Source of the DNA: Ambrosia x helenae
Lineage: Eukaryota > Streptophyta > Magnoliopsida > Asterales > Asteraceae
Reading direction: 5' to 3'
Assembly: GCA_030844895.1 (NCBI GenBank)
Contig: JAUTDX010002131.1
Location: 20,506-84,505 of the forward strand
Length of the DNA: 64,000 bases
Below the pieces are notes generated by a model that was not told the origin of the DNA, searched no databases, and was given only the letters and a program-made list of their open reading frames with translations. Shown here one piece after another: positions 1 through 11,500 of the stretch (within the stretch, counting starts at the first letter, position 1; the number at the start of each line of letters is the position of its first letter). The translations under genes and the position numbers were made by a program.

Positions 1-283
1 AATTTTCCAAAATGGTAGGATCCTTCAAATCCTATGTAAGGCCATATGTTATGATAAGTGATAGTAATGGACTAATGCGACAACATTGGACCATTGAAAA
101 CAATTATGATACATGGAAACTTCTTCTTCATCCTCAAAGCAGAGGAACATTGTTGGCACTACCTTAACGAAGTTACATTCATGGAGCTATATATGAAGAA
201 CCAACAATTCTGATATATATAATAGTATATTCACAACAAAGATACCAACTTCAAAGACGAGGGTACGGTTAAGATTCAATCAC

Positions 284-1551
284 CTTCCCCATTCAGCAGA
301 ACAAGACCAAGCACCATCAGAACCGGATGAACCTGCAGTAAAAGCAGCTTGACTAGAAAAAAATGCTTAATAAATATTAAAAACATAATAAAGCCCAAAT
401 ATTGAGCAAAATAAACACCCCATGAAGAAGACTCATAACCCATTTAAAGAGATATGGTCCTGGACCCCGCGTTGGCCCAGAGAAACCCATATAGCAATTA
501 AAAAGCCTACACAACAGGCCAAACAATTGCTCTGCGGGGCCCACACGCCAGGTCAAACCTACCAACACAAAAGAGACAAAAAGGACAATGAGAAAGCGGC
601 GTGTGGCCAATTAGATGACAAGGGAGCTTACACCCATGATCTCCACAGAACGGTTATCACAGAGGAGACAAAAAGGCACCCAGGCAATCACGGCGCGTGG
701 ACAAACACCTCTCCTCCTCGTGACGAGACTCATGGTGTTGTTAGTTTTGCGGATTATCCTCAACATAGAACTCACGAGATTGGATCATCTCCCTGGTTGA
801 ACCTTGTCTAACCACCCGGTTAGATAGGTGTTTCTCCACCATTTACATTCAAAAGAAAGTAAGAAACCCTATCTTACAACTACATATGCCCCAAGCCAAT
901 TAATCAAAAGTCAAAACAATGAAGCTTATTATGACCAAACCAACCACACTAAAGGGCTGCATGGTTGATTAAGTGTTGAACCATTAAGAGGTCTGAATGG
1001 TTAAGTGCTGAATTATTAAGTGGACCTCTTAATGGTTAGTTTTCTTGTCTCACATTAGTAGGAGTTTAGGAGAGCCTCGTTAAGATTCAGCCTAATTCGG
1101 TGCTTAATGGTACAGTGCTTAATGGTTCAGCAACATCCCAAATCTTAATGGTTCAGCCTTAACCATTCCATTCAGAAGCTGAAACAAACGCGCTGAATAC
1201 TTGATCATTCAACGCTGAATGGTTCAGAGCCTCATTAAGAGGCTTACCAAACAGCCAAATCAACAATTAAAGATCAACCAAACATGAACCCTAATCATAC
1301 CCTTAATTCACAGCAATGCTAACAAAACCTAACTATAAGCAAGCATAAAAAAGTCAAGAATCAAAACGGTTTTCTATCATTCTAACACAATATGGCGTTA
1401 AACGTACATTAAAGATGAGATTTTTATCTTCAGAAAAAAGAGCCAAGCCTCCTCGGTAGCGAACATTCCAAATGAGAACCAGGGCAGCCACCAATAACCC
1501 GAGAACCCGGATGCATAAGAAGACTGGGAATTTAACCACTGGGACCGTCAT
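284..1551 (-). CDS. Cytochrome b561 (transmembrane ascorbate ferrireductase), 5' part only
   Basis: Two exons are visible: 1408-1551 (48 codons, ATG at 1551, donor GTACGT) and 284-332 (16 codons plus one base, donor GTGATT). The protein starts MTVPVVKFPV, has a first membrane helix (about residues 8-28), then RYRGGLALFSEDKNLIFN and VHPVLMVLGLVLLNGE. This matches the N terminus of plant cytochrome b561 proteins, which pass electrons from ascorbate across a membrane through two b haems; the His of the HPVLM motif is a known haem ligand position. The remaining four or so membrane helices must lie beyond the left edge, because no continuation is visible in 1-283. The intron (333-1407) holds a MITE copy at 954-1256. 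The ATG is upstream of all conserved sequence and fits the family start. Which paralogue it is, and whether the full gene is intact, cannot be judged here. Confidence 0.85.
954..1256 (+). mobile_element. MITE family A, copy 1, inside the cytochrome b561 intron
   Basis: The element starts GGGCTGCATGGTTGATTAAG and ends with ACCAAACAGCC, so the ends are imperfect inverted repeats of a GGGCTGTTTGGT type. The interior is built of short variations on ATTAAG/TTCAGCACTGAATG. The same sequence recurs at 8962-9222 (opposite orientation) and 46629-46912, which defines a family within this window. There is no coding capacity. It is a non-autonomous DNA transposon; the superfamily is unsettled because I cannot fix the target duplication (a 3-bp TWA type is possible). 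Confidence 0.75.
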
Positions 1552-2229
1552 CTTTTATACACACACGCAGAGATTAGGGTTAGGGGAGATTATACAGAAG
1601 GGTGATCTGAGTTTAAATAATTAGTCCAATATTGATCACGTCGTACCAACTAATTAACATAGGTTCATGTCAATGAGGATGTTAGATCGGGGAAAAAAGA
1701 TATTGACTTTCCTGAAGCAATTGCTTCAATTAATAGCTTACCAAAAAAACATATATAATTTTCAACACTTGGTGAGGTTAAAATTATCATTTACCCTTCT
1801 TTAACTTTAAAAGTGTTTTTATCAAAAGTGGTTATTGATTTATAACTTTTAAAATTTTTAACTTTAAAAGTGTTTTTATCAAAAGTGCTTATTGATTTAT
1901 AACTTTTTAAGAAGAAGTTTCTAAAAAAGTGTTTGGATTAACTTTTGTGGTGGGAAAAGTCAATACGTTGTTTTCTAAAATGTGTTTGGTTTAGCTTATT
2001 AGTGTAAAAGCCAAAATCAAAAGCTAAAACAGCTTTTCCACCTTTATTAAAAAGTCAAAACCAAAAATGCTTTTGGTTTACATAAATAGCTTATTGGCTT
2101 TTGGAAGAAGCTAATAAGTCAATAAATTGTTTTGTAACTCAATCCCAAACACGTCGCTTTGATAACCGTTTTGTGGAGATTCATGAGTGTAAGATCCTTA
2201 AAGTGTAGAAAAATCCACACCCCTAAAAA
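1552..2229. other. Upstream region of the b561 gene with a tandem duplication and a MITE-like block
   Basis: 1552-1800 should hold the promoter and 5' UTR of the cytochrome b561 gene; no distinctive motif stands out. A 57-base unit containing AAAAGTGTTTTTATCAAAAG is present twice in tandem at about 1802-1914. From about 1921 to 2155 lies a block that begins AAGTGTTTGGATTAAC and ends CCCAAACACG, with repeated AGCTTATT/AATAAGCT words inside; this looks like a MITE with weak terminal inverted repeats. No coding sequence is seen. Confidence 0.45.
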
Positions 2230-3235
2230 CTAAGCTAAGACGCATATGTAAGCTCTCCAAAAAAATTTTAACCTTAATTAGTCTTCACGAATTCTTATCA
2301 TGTAACATGTCCTCGAAGAGGTGCAACTATATCAAACTATGCCTAATCCACTCATCCTAAGTTAATTTAGGCATGTACTCTTTTCTACGTTATACATTTC
2401 AGTTCTTCTAAATGTCGCTGTTGTTTTGACCCATCTTCACATGTCCAAACCATCCCATTATTCTCTCATTTATCTTATCTAATATGCTAGCCACTTTTAA
2501 CATTTTCCTAAAAAAACTCACTTTTTATTTGGTCTGACCATGTACATCCACGTTAACATCCTCATCTCAGCTAATTACATTTTGCATGTCTTTGCTTTTT
2601 TGACAGCCCAACAAATGGTCCATATAACATAGTAAGTATAATTGAAAACTCTATAAACTTTTCCATTTAATTTAGTTTGAAACCTTTAGTCGCCATCCAA
2701 TGTGTATGAGGTGTACTACGTCACTCTATATCTCCTATACTTGAACCTAGTTACTTTTGGCACCACATGACCCTCATTAGTGATCTGAATGTCCTCTTAT
2801 TTGCCTGCCCTGATGAATCGCGGTACATGCACTCAATCTAAATCTTAGAGTGTATAATCCTTAAACCTTTTCCCTGTAAAGTTGTCTGCCATCCCCTAAC
2901 CTCGTATTCAGGACAACTGCAAAAGGAAACGATTCAACAAAGACCCTTGGTGAAGTCCTACCTTCATAGGAGAGAAATTAGTATCCCTACAGGTTTCGGT
3001 CATATCATACATATCCCTAAACATGTACATGTACTTCATAGGAACCCCTCTACCTTCCAAATTATCCCAAATCAGTCTATGTGATACAATGTCATATGCC
3101 TTATCCGGGTCAACGAATACCATATGTAGATCCCGCCTTTTCTCCTTATACTTTTCCATCAATCTCTTCAAGATATGTATTGCTTATGTTGTTGATCACC
3201 TTGCCATCGTATCGCTTCCGTAGCTAAAAACAAAG
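2230..3235 (-). pseudogene. Decayed LINE (non-LTR retrotransposon) reverse transcriptase
   Basis: The open stretch 2908-3171 reads DLHMVFVDPDKAYDIVSHRL and later GLHQGSLLNRFLL, the hallmark of plant LINE reverse transcriptases (family consensus DLEKAYDRVPR and GLHQGSALSPFLF). Further downstream on the same strand, around 2430-2480, the frame reads about as RIMGWFGHVK, matching the LINE C-terminal WFGHVK motif. Stops and frame changes separate these pieces, and the catalytic YADD box region is not recognisable, so this is a dead 5'- and internally truncated copy. Ends are approximate. Confidence 0.75.
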
Positions 3236-3525
3236 TTATATTAACATAAAGTTTTTCATTGATATTGTAAACCATAACGAGTATTGATATCACGTTGCGC
3301 CAAAATTGACTGCACACCATCATTTGGTGTACCGTTATTCATTTTTATGATTTTACTCTAATACCTTGCGTTCATTGCTTTATAAAAAATATAATTACAC
3401 AGTTTTGTTTAATAAGTTTTGTCAACATTTTGATTTAAAGTTTATTGAAAATGTAGTTATTTTTAAAACAATTTCTTTTGTTGTATCGTAAAATGTAATG
3501 TCCCGTTTGTGGATATATATATGAA
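3236..3525. other. AT-rich spacer
   Basis: This is low-complexity AT-rich sequence between the LINE remnant and the Helitron end at 3526. I see no gene or clear repeat in it. Confidence 0.4.
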
Positions 3526-4006
3526 CTAGTGTTTAACCCTCGCGTTGCGGGGGCGTTAGTCGTAAACCGTGCTGTGTAGTAAGCAAACAACGAACAAAAC
3601 CGAGAAAAGTATAAAAGAACGTGAATTTATACTGCCAAGTGACGTCAAACGTAGAAAAGGTAAACATGAACTTATATCGTTAACTGTCATAAAATGTAGG
3701 CAAATTTGAATTTATACCGAGAAGGCGAGAAAGCTTTAAGTAATACACCCAAAACTGAAGAAGTAAAACATTTGTAAATATGTTTGAAAGGAGGAATTGG
3801 GATTCATTTCTACTAAATAAAAAAAATTATTTAATATTTCTTTTGTTGTTGTCTGAATTGTCGTACACCAACATTTCACATACAAAGTGTCACATATGTC
3901 ATACACATTGGTTCACCCATTATTGTTAAACTAAAATGGCAACATCGTGAATATGGTCAAAATAAAGGTTTCTTTGGCTACTGCCAAGAGCCAATGTTAT
4001 TATAGA
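3526..4006 (-). mobile_element. Short non-autonomous Helitron
   Basis: Read on the minus strand the element starts TCTATAATAACATTGG (TC end, at 4006) and ends with a CG-rich hairpin (CCCCCGCAACGCGAGGG) followed by AAACACTAG at 3526. It is preceded by A and followed by T. TC at the 5' end, a hairpin about 10 bases before CTRR, and insertion between A and T without target duplication are the known Helitron hallmarks. Length is about 481 bases with no coding capacity. The 3' end is strong; the 5' end is a best guess. Confidence 0.6.
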
Positions 4007-4186
4007 TAATAATAATAATATATAACTTGTATTTCAAATGTTGTTAAACGAGTAAGATGACAATTTGAGATATATTAAGTTCCCGTCTCTTGCATAATTA
4101 TTCAATGTATTTCATGGTTATACTCATCGACTCACAGATCGGACAACATTTTTAGAGGTCTAAAGCGACCTCTACTTACTTTGGAC

Positions 4187-4577
4187 CCTTGTGTGTTTGG
4201 CAAAACTAGTTGCTGGCTGGTAGCTGGAAGCTTTTGAATATATTTCAGTGTTTGGCAGTCGGCAGAGTAGCTGGAGCTTTTAATAAAATGTATAAAATGA
4301 CCAAAATGGACATAATTAAAAGCTTGTAAAGAAGGTTTTTATTTTATTTTTAAAATAGAATGGGTATTTGTGTCATTTACTAATTAAAAGTTTGTAGCTA
4401 GTAGAGTTTTTTCTTAAAAGCTATTAATAGTAGCTTTTCACTATGGAGTTTTTTATCCAATCTAAAGCTTCCACCTCCTTCAAACAAACAAAGTTTTTTT
4501 TATTGAGTATGAGCTTTTTCTTAAAAGCTTGAAGCTCCTAAAAGCTCATAAAAACTCCTTGCCAAACATACCCTTAG
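4187..4577. mobile_element. MITE with TGTTTGGCAA inverted ends
   Basis: The left end reads GTGTGTTTGGCAAAACTAG and the right end CTTGCCAAACATACCC, an imperfect terminal inverted repeat. The interior repeats AGCTTTT/AAAAGCT words. There is no coding sequence. Non-autonomous DNA transposon, hAT- or Harbinger-like; the target duplication could not be fixed. Confidence 0.5.
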
Positions 4578-4670
4578 TATTTCAAGTCTTTAACTTATAT
4601 GTTTAGTGTGTTTTTATATTATCTTAGTACAATGTATATTTGTATCTTTTCTTTTAGTTAGAAAGACTAT

Positions 4671-4879
4671 GGGGGTGTTTGGAATTGATTATTCAAAACA
4701 GATTATGCGTTTTGGAAAAACAGGGGTGGAGCTGCTTATAGATTATTGCGTTTTGGTAGCCTAAAAAACTGATTATCTGCGTTTTCAAGACGCAATCCAA
4801 ACACTAAAAACTGATTATCTGTGTTTTCAAAACGCAATAATCTAAAAATCAGATTCAAAACGCAATTCCAAACACCCTC
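4671..4879. mobile_element. Small MITE with near-perfect inverted ends
   Basis: Ends are GGGGGTGTTTGGAATTG and CAATTCCAAACACCCTC, inverted repeats of 17 bases with one mismatch, flanked by TAT on both sides. The interior contains repeated GATTATCTGCGTTTTC-like words. Length 209 bases and non-coding, so a MITE is the best reading. Confidence 0.7.
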
Positions 4880-4912
4880 TATATAAACACACCTAATCAA
4901 AATTATAAGCAT

Positions 4913-5019
4913 TTGCCATTGGGGTTGGTGGCCCAATGGTAGAAGCAAAGCTTCTAGGAACACCTAAGGGCGAGGTCATGGGTTCAAGTCCTATAGGGTG
5001 TAGAAATTTGCCGTTAAAA
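4913..5019 (+). mobile_element. tRNA-derived SINE with target-site duplication
   Basis: It carries an A-box-like TGGCCCAATGG at 4929 and a B-box GGTTCAAGTCC at 4981, the internal RNA polymerase III promoter of tRNA-type SINEs, and ends in an A-rich tail. The flanks AAAATTATAAGCAT (4899-4912) and AAAATTATAATCAT (5020-5033) match at 13 of 14 positions, a convincing target-site duplication. The A-B spacing of about 50 bases and the lack of a foldable acceptor stem argue against a functional tRNA gene. Confidence 0.8.
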
Positions 5020-5033
5020 AAAATTATAATCAT

Positions 5034-6110
5034 CTAATCAAACGTTATCAATGTACACATAAAATTTTATTATTTATATTCAAATGTGTCAATTGAGTTT
5101 CCAAAAAACAACACCAAAGCCTAATTCACCACTTCTTTTTTTATATTTAGATGATATGTTATTTTTTTAGAAAACGTTGATTAGTATATAATAAAAACAA
5201 CTTTTTTAAAAGAAATGAGGCCCTATTTTTTTAGGCTCCAAGCCCTAGCTTGGTTTCTTCAACACTTCGGTTGGCCTTGTCGGTTCATGAGTGCTTGTGA
5301 ATAAAACAGGTAGACGTGAAAGTTGTGCCAAAGACCAGTGAATTATAATGCAGGCGATGCCAAAAGGATGATGATGAAAGTGTATGATTAATAGGAATGG
5401 GTCGATTGATATAATGTGTAGGTAATTGTCTGATAGACGAGAAGCTGTGGAAACATTGAGGCGGTGTGAATACACAAGTGTGTTTAATTTCCTCTCTCAA
5501 TGTTTCGGCATAAATTTTGTGAAAACGGCGTTGTGTTGAAAGTATGTTTTTTTTGTATTGTAGGCTACGTCAAGTGCCGAAACCGTACTGATAACGTTAT
5601 GACCGAACAACATTTGTATTATCAGAAACAACATTAGTATTCGTTATATGGATTTGGATCGATATAACAAACAACTTTTTTGCTTGAGTTACACGAGTTT
5701 ATTTTTTTGGGTTACGTCAGACAACTTTTATGTAATGACAGTATTATAAATATTATTTATTTTTGTATGGTAAATTATACTTAGTATCAACATCGTATCA
5801 AACCGAGTTGTGTTCATAATTGTAGGCACCATATGAACAATGAAATGGAACGAACCAAACAACTTCTTACTAGTATCATTATTATTAAACCGTCACAACA
5901 CACTAACATAACCAACTTGTTTCGTTTTTGTTTAGCACAAATTTGCCATTATGATGATAATAATAATATATTTATGTTTGTAAAAATACTAAAATAAAAT
6001 TTTCATGATGGCCATGGTAATTTATATCTTTCATTTTTTTTTTGTGTTAATTTTAATCGAAATAAGACATTTACGAAAGCTAAAAAATAAAAGAGAAAAT
6101 AAGACCGTTA
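5034..6110. other. Intergenic, no gene seen
   Basis: AT-rich DNA with only short open frames, none with recognisable protein sequence. Around 5560-5640 and 5780-5830 the phrases resemble degenerate transposon sequence seen again near 7960-8070 (for example ATATCAAGTACCAATATC-like text), suggesting a shared dispersed repeat, but I cannot define its ends. Confidence 0.4.
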
Positions 6111-6453
6111 GAGCATTCACATCCCATTCACCATTTTTACCCTATAATTTAACTAAAAAATCATACTTTTTAAAATTTATCTCTCAATTTAAAAAACTTC
6201 CCACATCCCATCCACCATTTTTATCTTTATCTTACTCACAAACACATATTTTATTATATTCCTCGTTTTCATACACTCACAATAATTTGGTGGAGGATGA
6301 ATAGTAGCTTTTTATATATGAAAAGCTATGATAACAAATTTTCATAATATAAAGATAGGGTATAAAATGGTGGATGGGTTGTAGTGTGTTTTCAGTAGGA
6401 TTTTTTAAATTTTAAAGATGGGGGAAGGTTTGATGGGTGGGTTGTGAATGCTC
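6111..6453. mobile_element. Harbinger-like MITE flanked by TTA
   Basis: The element runs from GAGCATTCACATCCCATTC to GGTTGTGAATGCTC, with inverted ends, and is flanked on both sides by TTA (6108-6110 and 6454-6456). A 3-bp TTA target duplication and GAGCATTCAC ends fit PIF/Harbinger-type MITEs. A second element with the same ends and the same TTA flanks sits at 29789-30099. There is no coding capacity; the open frame at 6005-6304 runs across its boundary. Confidence 0.75.
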
Positions 6454-6456
6454 TTA

Positions 6457-6978
6457 GATCGACCTTATCCACTTCTTGCTTCGCTTGTAAGAGCTAAGAA
6501 GTATGTGCCTGTTTATATGCTTTTACAGATAAGAGTACACCTTTAAAAAAAGCAATGTACAACCATTTACAGCAAACATTTGCTCTTTCTGGAATATAAA
6601 TTTATCAAAGTGTAGTGCTCTTTTATTCACTTACTTACAAGGACAATATCGTCATTTCACCTACCTTTTTCCACACCCACGTTCTTTCTCCAAAGGCGGC
6701 CTGCTAATAAAATACCGAAAAGGACCCCATGCTTTAATGGAGAACATGATTCCATAACATAAAACGTAATCACCATTTTCAAGATTATTATTTTAAACAC
6801 ATCGTTTATTATTTGCTGTTAAAAATAATTTAATATTTCTTTGTACGTGATTATTATATAAAATTAAAACGCATGGGTTATGTAGAGTAATTAATTGATT
6901 CTTTTTATGTTTTTCAAGATTTTTCTAATTTTAATTTCATCTCTAATATTTTGTATAAATACACGCCTTTAACCTACA
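6457..6978. other. Intergenic, no gene seen
   Basis: AT-rich spacer between the MITE and the Helitron start. No coding sequence or defined repeat is recognised. Confidence 0.4.
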
Positions 6979-7850
6979 TCTATCTATATATATATTGCAA
7001 AGCAAATAATCCTACATGTCATAATGTTATGCAATCTCTTCTTTGAGAGATGCCACATAAGATGTGATGTGGCAACTCTAGACCAATTAAAAAAAAGAAA
7101 TAAATATAATTTAACCTAATCTATTAAATACCTAATCTACTACTCTCATGTTTCATCCCATAACTTTTAAACGTTAATATCTTTTATATACGAGATTTTT
7201 TAAAGAAAAAAATTACACCAAATTAACGAGCGTTTTATTATCTTTCCAACGAGTACCATAGTGCTATATAAAAAATGGAGAAAAAAAAATAAACGGAGAA
7301 AAAAAATGACTATTTTGAGTACCATAGTGCTATATAAAAAATGGAGAAAAAAAAATAAACGGAGAAAAAAAATGACTATTTTTTGTAACTCGACAGGTAT
7401 TGTGTCGGGTTTGGGATTAGTTTAATGTGTCAGGTTTGGGATTAGTTTAAAAAAATTGTGGTTTGGGTCGGGTCTGGGATTAGGTGATACCCGACCCGAT
7501 TACCCGAAACAACATACCCAAATACCCGAACTATATACCCGATCATATACCCATGAATTTTTTAACGCATCACATAACCCTTAGACTAATGCGTTCGATA
7601 TTTCAATAATTAACTTTTTTTTCTTATTTCATGTTAGTTATTTTTAGAATGATCGATTACAAACTTCCGAATTCATTTGTAATGGCACTAGATTTATACC
7701 CCGGCGCAGAGATTCGTTTTTTTTTATATTTGAATATGATAACTTATGGCAGAGATTTGTTTAAAATAATAATAATAATAATAATAATAATATATTTTAT
7801 TATGTCATATTAGATATTTCAACCTGGGACGCTCCCGGGATAAAAACTAG
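6979..7850 (+). mobile_element. Non-autonomous Helitron
   Basis: The left end is TCTATCTATATATATATTGC (start at 6979, or at 6983 for the shorter TCTATATA reading), followed by ATGTGG/ATGTGGCA words also seen after the Helitron 5' end at 63613. The right end has a hairpin CCTGGGACGCTCCCGGG then ATAAAAACTAG at 7850, with A before and T after the element. It is non-coding. Inside, a unit of about 66 bases (GAGTACCATAGTGC...) is repeated head to tail at about 7250-7382, and an (AAT)n run lies at 7769-7790. Confidence 0.7.
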
Positions 7851-8543
7851 TAATTTGATATAATCTGAATTTTTTTTTCTAATAGCGTAAGTTAGTTAAG
7901 TTATTTAAATAAGTTAAATACAAAGCTATATTCTGAAATTATGATATAAATTTAATTGAAAACGGTATTGTATTCAAATTTATTATCGTAAATTATATCA
8001 AGTACCAATATCAGTACCACACCAGTGTTATAACGAATCATACCGATACTGACCGAAACCGAATTTCTCACCGCATTATGCTAACTTTTTATGATAAAAG
8101 ATGTATAACGATGTATTTTTTTTCTTTAAAAATAATGATTACAAAATTTAATTAGTTGAAAAAATGAAGGGTAAAATGGTAATTTCTCAATTCTTAGGCT
8201 GTAATAGCAAATAAAAATATAGAAAGAACGTGAATGATGCGCGCTAGCCCACCAACGTTGCGGTGGCTTCTTTCAAGAGAGAGAGAGAGAAAAAAAGTTA
8301 GTTTAGAGACGTTACCGGACTCGAACTACTTTTATTCACCGGAATTTATATTTTTCTAACGTCCGGTTACCCTTCATTTACAGTTTTTTTTTTCTTCTTC
8401 AAAATCTTGGTTTATTCAGTACTGGGTTTATAACATCTGAGTAAAGGGTGTTTTCTTGTTGGAAAAAGATCGAATTTTGCAAGTGTTTATGTGAAAAAAA
8501 AAGATAATAAAAACTGCAGTTTGGAAAGGGTGGTTATGATATG
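7851..8543 (+). promoter_or_regulatory. Upstream region and probable 5' UTR of the CRWN gene
   Basis: About 690 bases separate the Helitron from the CRWN start codon. A GA-rich run (GAGAGAGAGAGA at 8278-8290) and CT-rich stretches (8385-8400) lie within 270 bases of the ATG, which is common in plant 5' UTRs. No clear TATA box can be assigned. The region 7960-8070 looks like old repeat debris. Confidence 0.4.
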
Positions 8544-11500
8544 ATGTTTACGCCTCAAAAGAAGGATAAGGGTTTTGCAAGTGGGGATTCTACGCCTAAG
8601 GGTTTGGTTTCTAATGTTAGGGTTATGGATCAAGATGTTGTTGTTGATACAATTAATAATCTGGAAAAGGAGGTTAGTCATAATTATTATGTTTCTTCAT
8701 TTTATTGTTTTTGGTTCTTTCTTTCTTTCTTAATTTGTTGAATAAAATTAGTGGGTAAATTAATGTGGGAAAATTAGGGTGTTATATTAATTTGGATAAT
8801 TAGTGAATGTCTGAATGAAATGTCATGACTGGAGTGGTTTAAGTAGCATTAGATGTAAGTTTGTAGTTCTTAGTTATCTGATGGTAGGAAGTGGTTACTA
8901 TAGTTGACTTGAAATTTTTTTATTATATTTTATTGTATTAAATTGCTTAGAGAAAGAGGGAGGGGCTGTTTGGTAAGCCTCTCAATGAGGCTCTGAACCA
9001 TTCAGCACTGAATGATTCAACAATCAGCCCGTTTATTTCAGCTTATAAATGGAATGGTTAAGGCTGAACCATTAAGCACTGAACTAGGCGGCTGAACCTT
9101 AATGAGGCTCTCCTATCAATGTGGGACAAGAAAAGTAACCATTAAGAGGTCCAACTTAATGATTCAGCACTTAACCATTCAGACCTCTTAATGATTCAGC
9201 ACTTAATCAACCAAACAGCTCCGTAGTAAAAGAAAGTGACACACTTTATGCTTAGATGCTGAATAAAGCACTTAGTTAAACAAGAAAACTCTCTGGATGT
9301 TCTTATTTGTGTCAGGCTTTCTGTACTGTGTGTTTTAATGCCTGGAAAATTAGGTTTAGAAAGAATGATTTGTCTGTAACATGGCATTACTTGGAAGTTG
9401 GAATAACCCAAAGAGGAAAGTGCTGCATATTTTAGCAAATAGTTATTTTGTTCAATTTGTTTGTTTGGTTATTGTATTAGTCTGGTTGAAATTGAAGTTT
9501 ATCTGATTAATGGTTCGTATACAGCTTTATGAATACCAATACAACATGGGGCTTCTCTTGATTGAAAAGAAGGAATGGATATCTAAAAATGAACAATTTG
9601 AGCAAGCATTAACCGAAACCAAGGAGCTTCTTCACCGAGAGCAAACAGCTCATCTTATTGCAATGTCAGAGGTGGAGAAACGAGAAGAGAAGTTAAGAAA
9701 AGCATTAGGAGTTGAAAAACAGTGTGTTACTGAGGTTACGTGTTAACTAATATTATTCTCTTTGTTTATGTTAGGTTGTTAACTCAACCTTAAACCATGA
9801 TGTAAGTAGTACTAATTAATGATTGGTTAATTCAGTTAGAGAAGGCTTTGCGTGAAATGCGGTCAGAATATGCAGAAATAAAATTCACTGCTGATTCAAA
9901 GCTGGAAGAAGCACATGCATTGTCTACTAGCATTGAAGGGAGGTCACTAGAAGTAGAGGCGAAATTACGTGCGGCTGATGCTAAGCTTGCTGAGGTCAGC
10001 AGGAAGTCATCAGAGATTCAAAGAAAAACTATTGAGATAGAGGCAAAAGAAAGCTCACTTATGAGAGAAAGGATGTCATTTAATAATGAGTATGCTCCAC
10101 ATTTTGCTATAATTTATACTTTCACCATTTTTTTTTTGAAATCTTACATGTTATTTTTTAATTGTCAGGAGAGACGCACACGAACGCAGTTTATCTCACC
10201 AAAGGGAGGATTTAAGAGAATGGGAGAGGAAGTTACAAGAGGGAGAGGAAAAATTGGCCGAGCTTCGTAGATTGATTAATCAAAGGGAGGAGCTAGCAAA
10301 TGATAATGATAAGATATTTAAACAGAAACAAATTGATCTTGAAGAAGCACAAAAGAAGATTGAAATGGCTAATTCGGATTTGAAAACAAAAGAAAAAGAA
10401 ATAAGCATGAGGATGGAAAACCTAGCTTCAAAAGAGAAGGTAAGTGTTCTAGGGTTTTGGCTAATTGATATCTTAAAAGTAGTGTGTTTACTTAATCTGT
10501 ATGGTCCATCTGCAGGAAGCTGCTGCTATGAGAAAGAACTTGGAGGTAAAAGAAAAGGAATTACAAGAGCTAGAGGAGAAGCTTAATGCGAGAGAGAAAG
10601 TACGTACTATATAGAAAATAGTATAAATTTTAAAAAGTTTTGGCATTATAAATGCGATTAATATCTTCTTTATTGCAGGTAGAGATTCAAAAACTTTTGG
10701 ATGAACACAAGGTCATATTGGACGCAAAAACACACGACTTTGAGTTAGAAATGGAGCAAAAGAGAAAATCATTAGATGAGGATTTCAGAATTAAAGTTGC
10801 CGATGTGGAGAAAAAGGAAGTTGAAGTGAGTCATTTGGAGGGAAAAATTAAAAAAAGAGAGGAAGCATTAGAAAAGAAATTAGAGAAAATTAAGGAGAAA
10901 GAGAAGGATTTTGCCTTAAAGTCAAAAACTTCGAAGGAGAAAGAGAAGTCTCTTAAAGATGAAGAGAAGAACTTAGAGAAAGAAAGGAAAGAATTAGGCA
11001 GTGAAATGAAAAATTTGTTAAATCTCAAGACCGAACTTGAGAAATTAAGTACTGAAATTGAAGAACAAAGATCGAAAGTAGTCGAAGAACAGGAAAAACT
11101 TCAAGTAACAGAAAAAGAACGGGCTGAACTTGTCCGTTTACAGTTGGAATTAAAGCAAGAGATGGTGAAAACTAGGCAAGAAAGAGAATCGTTGCTGATG
11201 GAAAGGGAGAATTTGAAGCAAGAGAAGGAGAAATTTGAAAAAGAATGGGAAGAACTTGATGAGAAACGAGCCGAGATAAAGAAGGAATTGGAGTCTGTTG
11301 CTGTACAGAAAGAAAAGATGGAGAAATTGAATCATTTGGAAGAAGAAAAGCTGAAAAATCTGAGGTTGGAAACAGAGAGTTATGTAGAGAGAGAGTTGGA
11401 ATCTCTCAAGTTAGCTAAAGATACATTTGCTGCTACAATGGAGCATGAGAAATCTGTTTTGTCAGAAAAATATAGCAGCAAAGAAACCCAAATGCTTCAT

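Noticed and set aside
422..811. 129-codon plus-strand open frame
   Set aside because: No recognisable protein, lies in the intron of the cytochrome b561 gene, and the composition is not gene-like.
4921..5011. Possible tRNA gene (A and B boxes present)
   Set aside because: The A-B spacing is too long, no acceptor stem can be paired, and a near-perfect target duplication plus A-rich tail shows a SINE.
6005..6304. 99-codon open frame
   Set aside because: It straddles the end of a MITE and has no conserved sequence.
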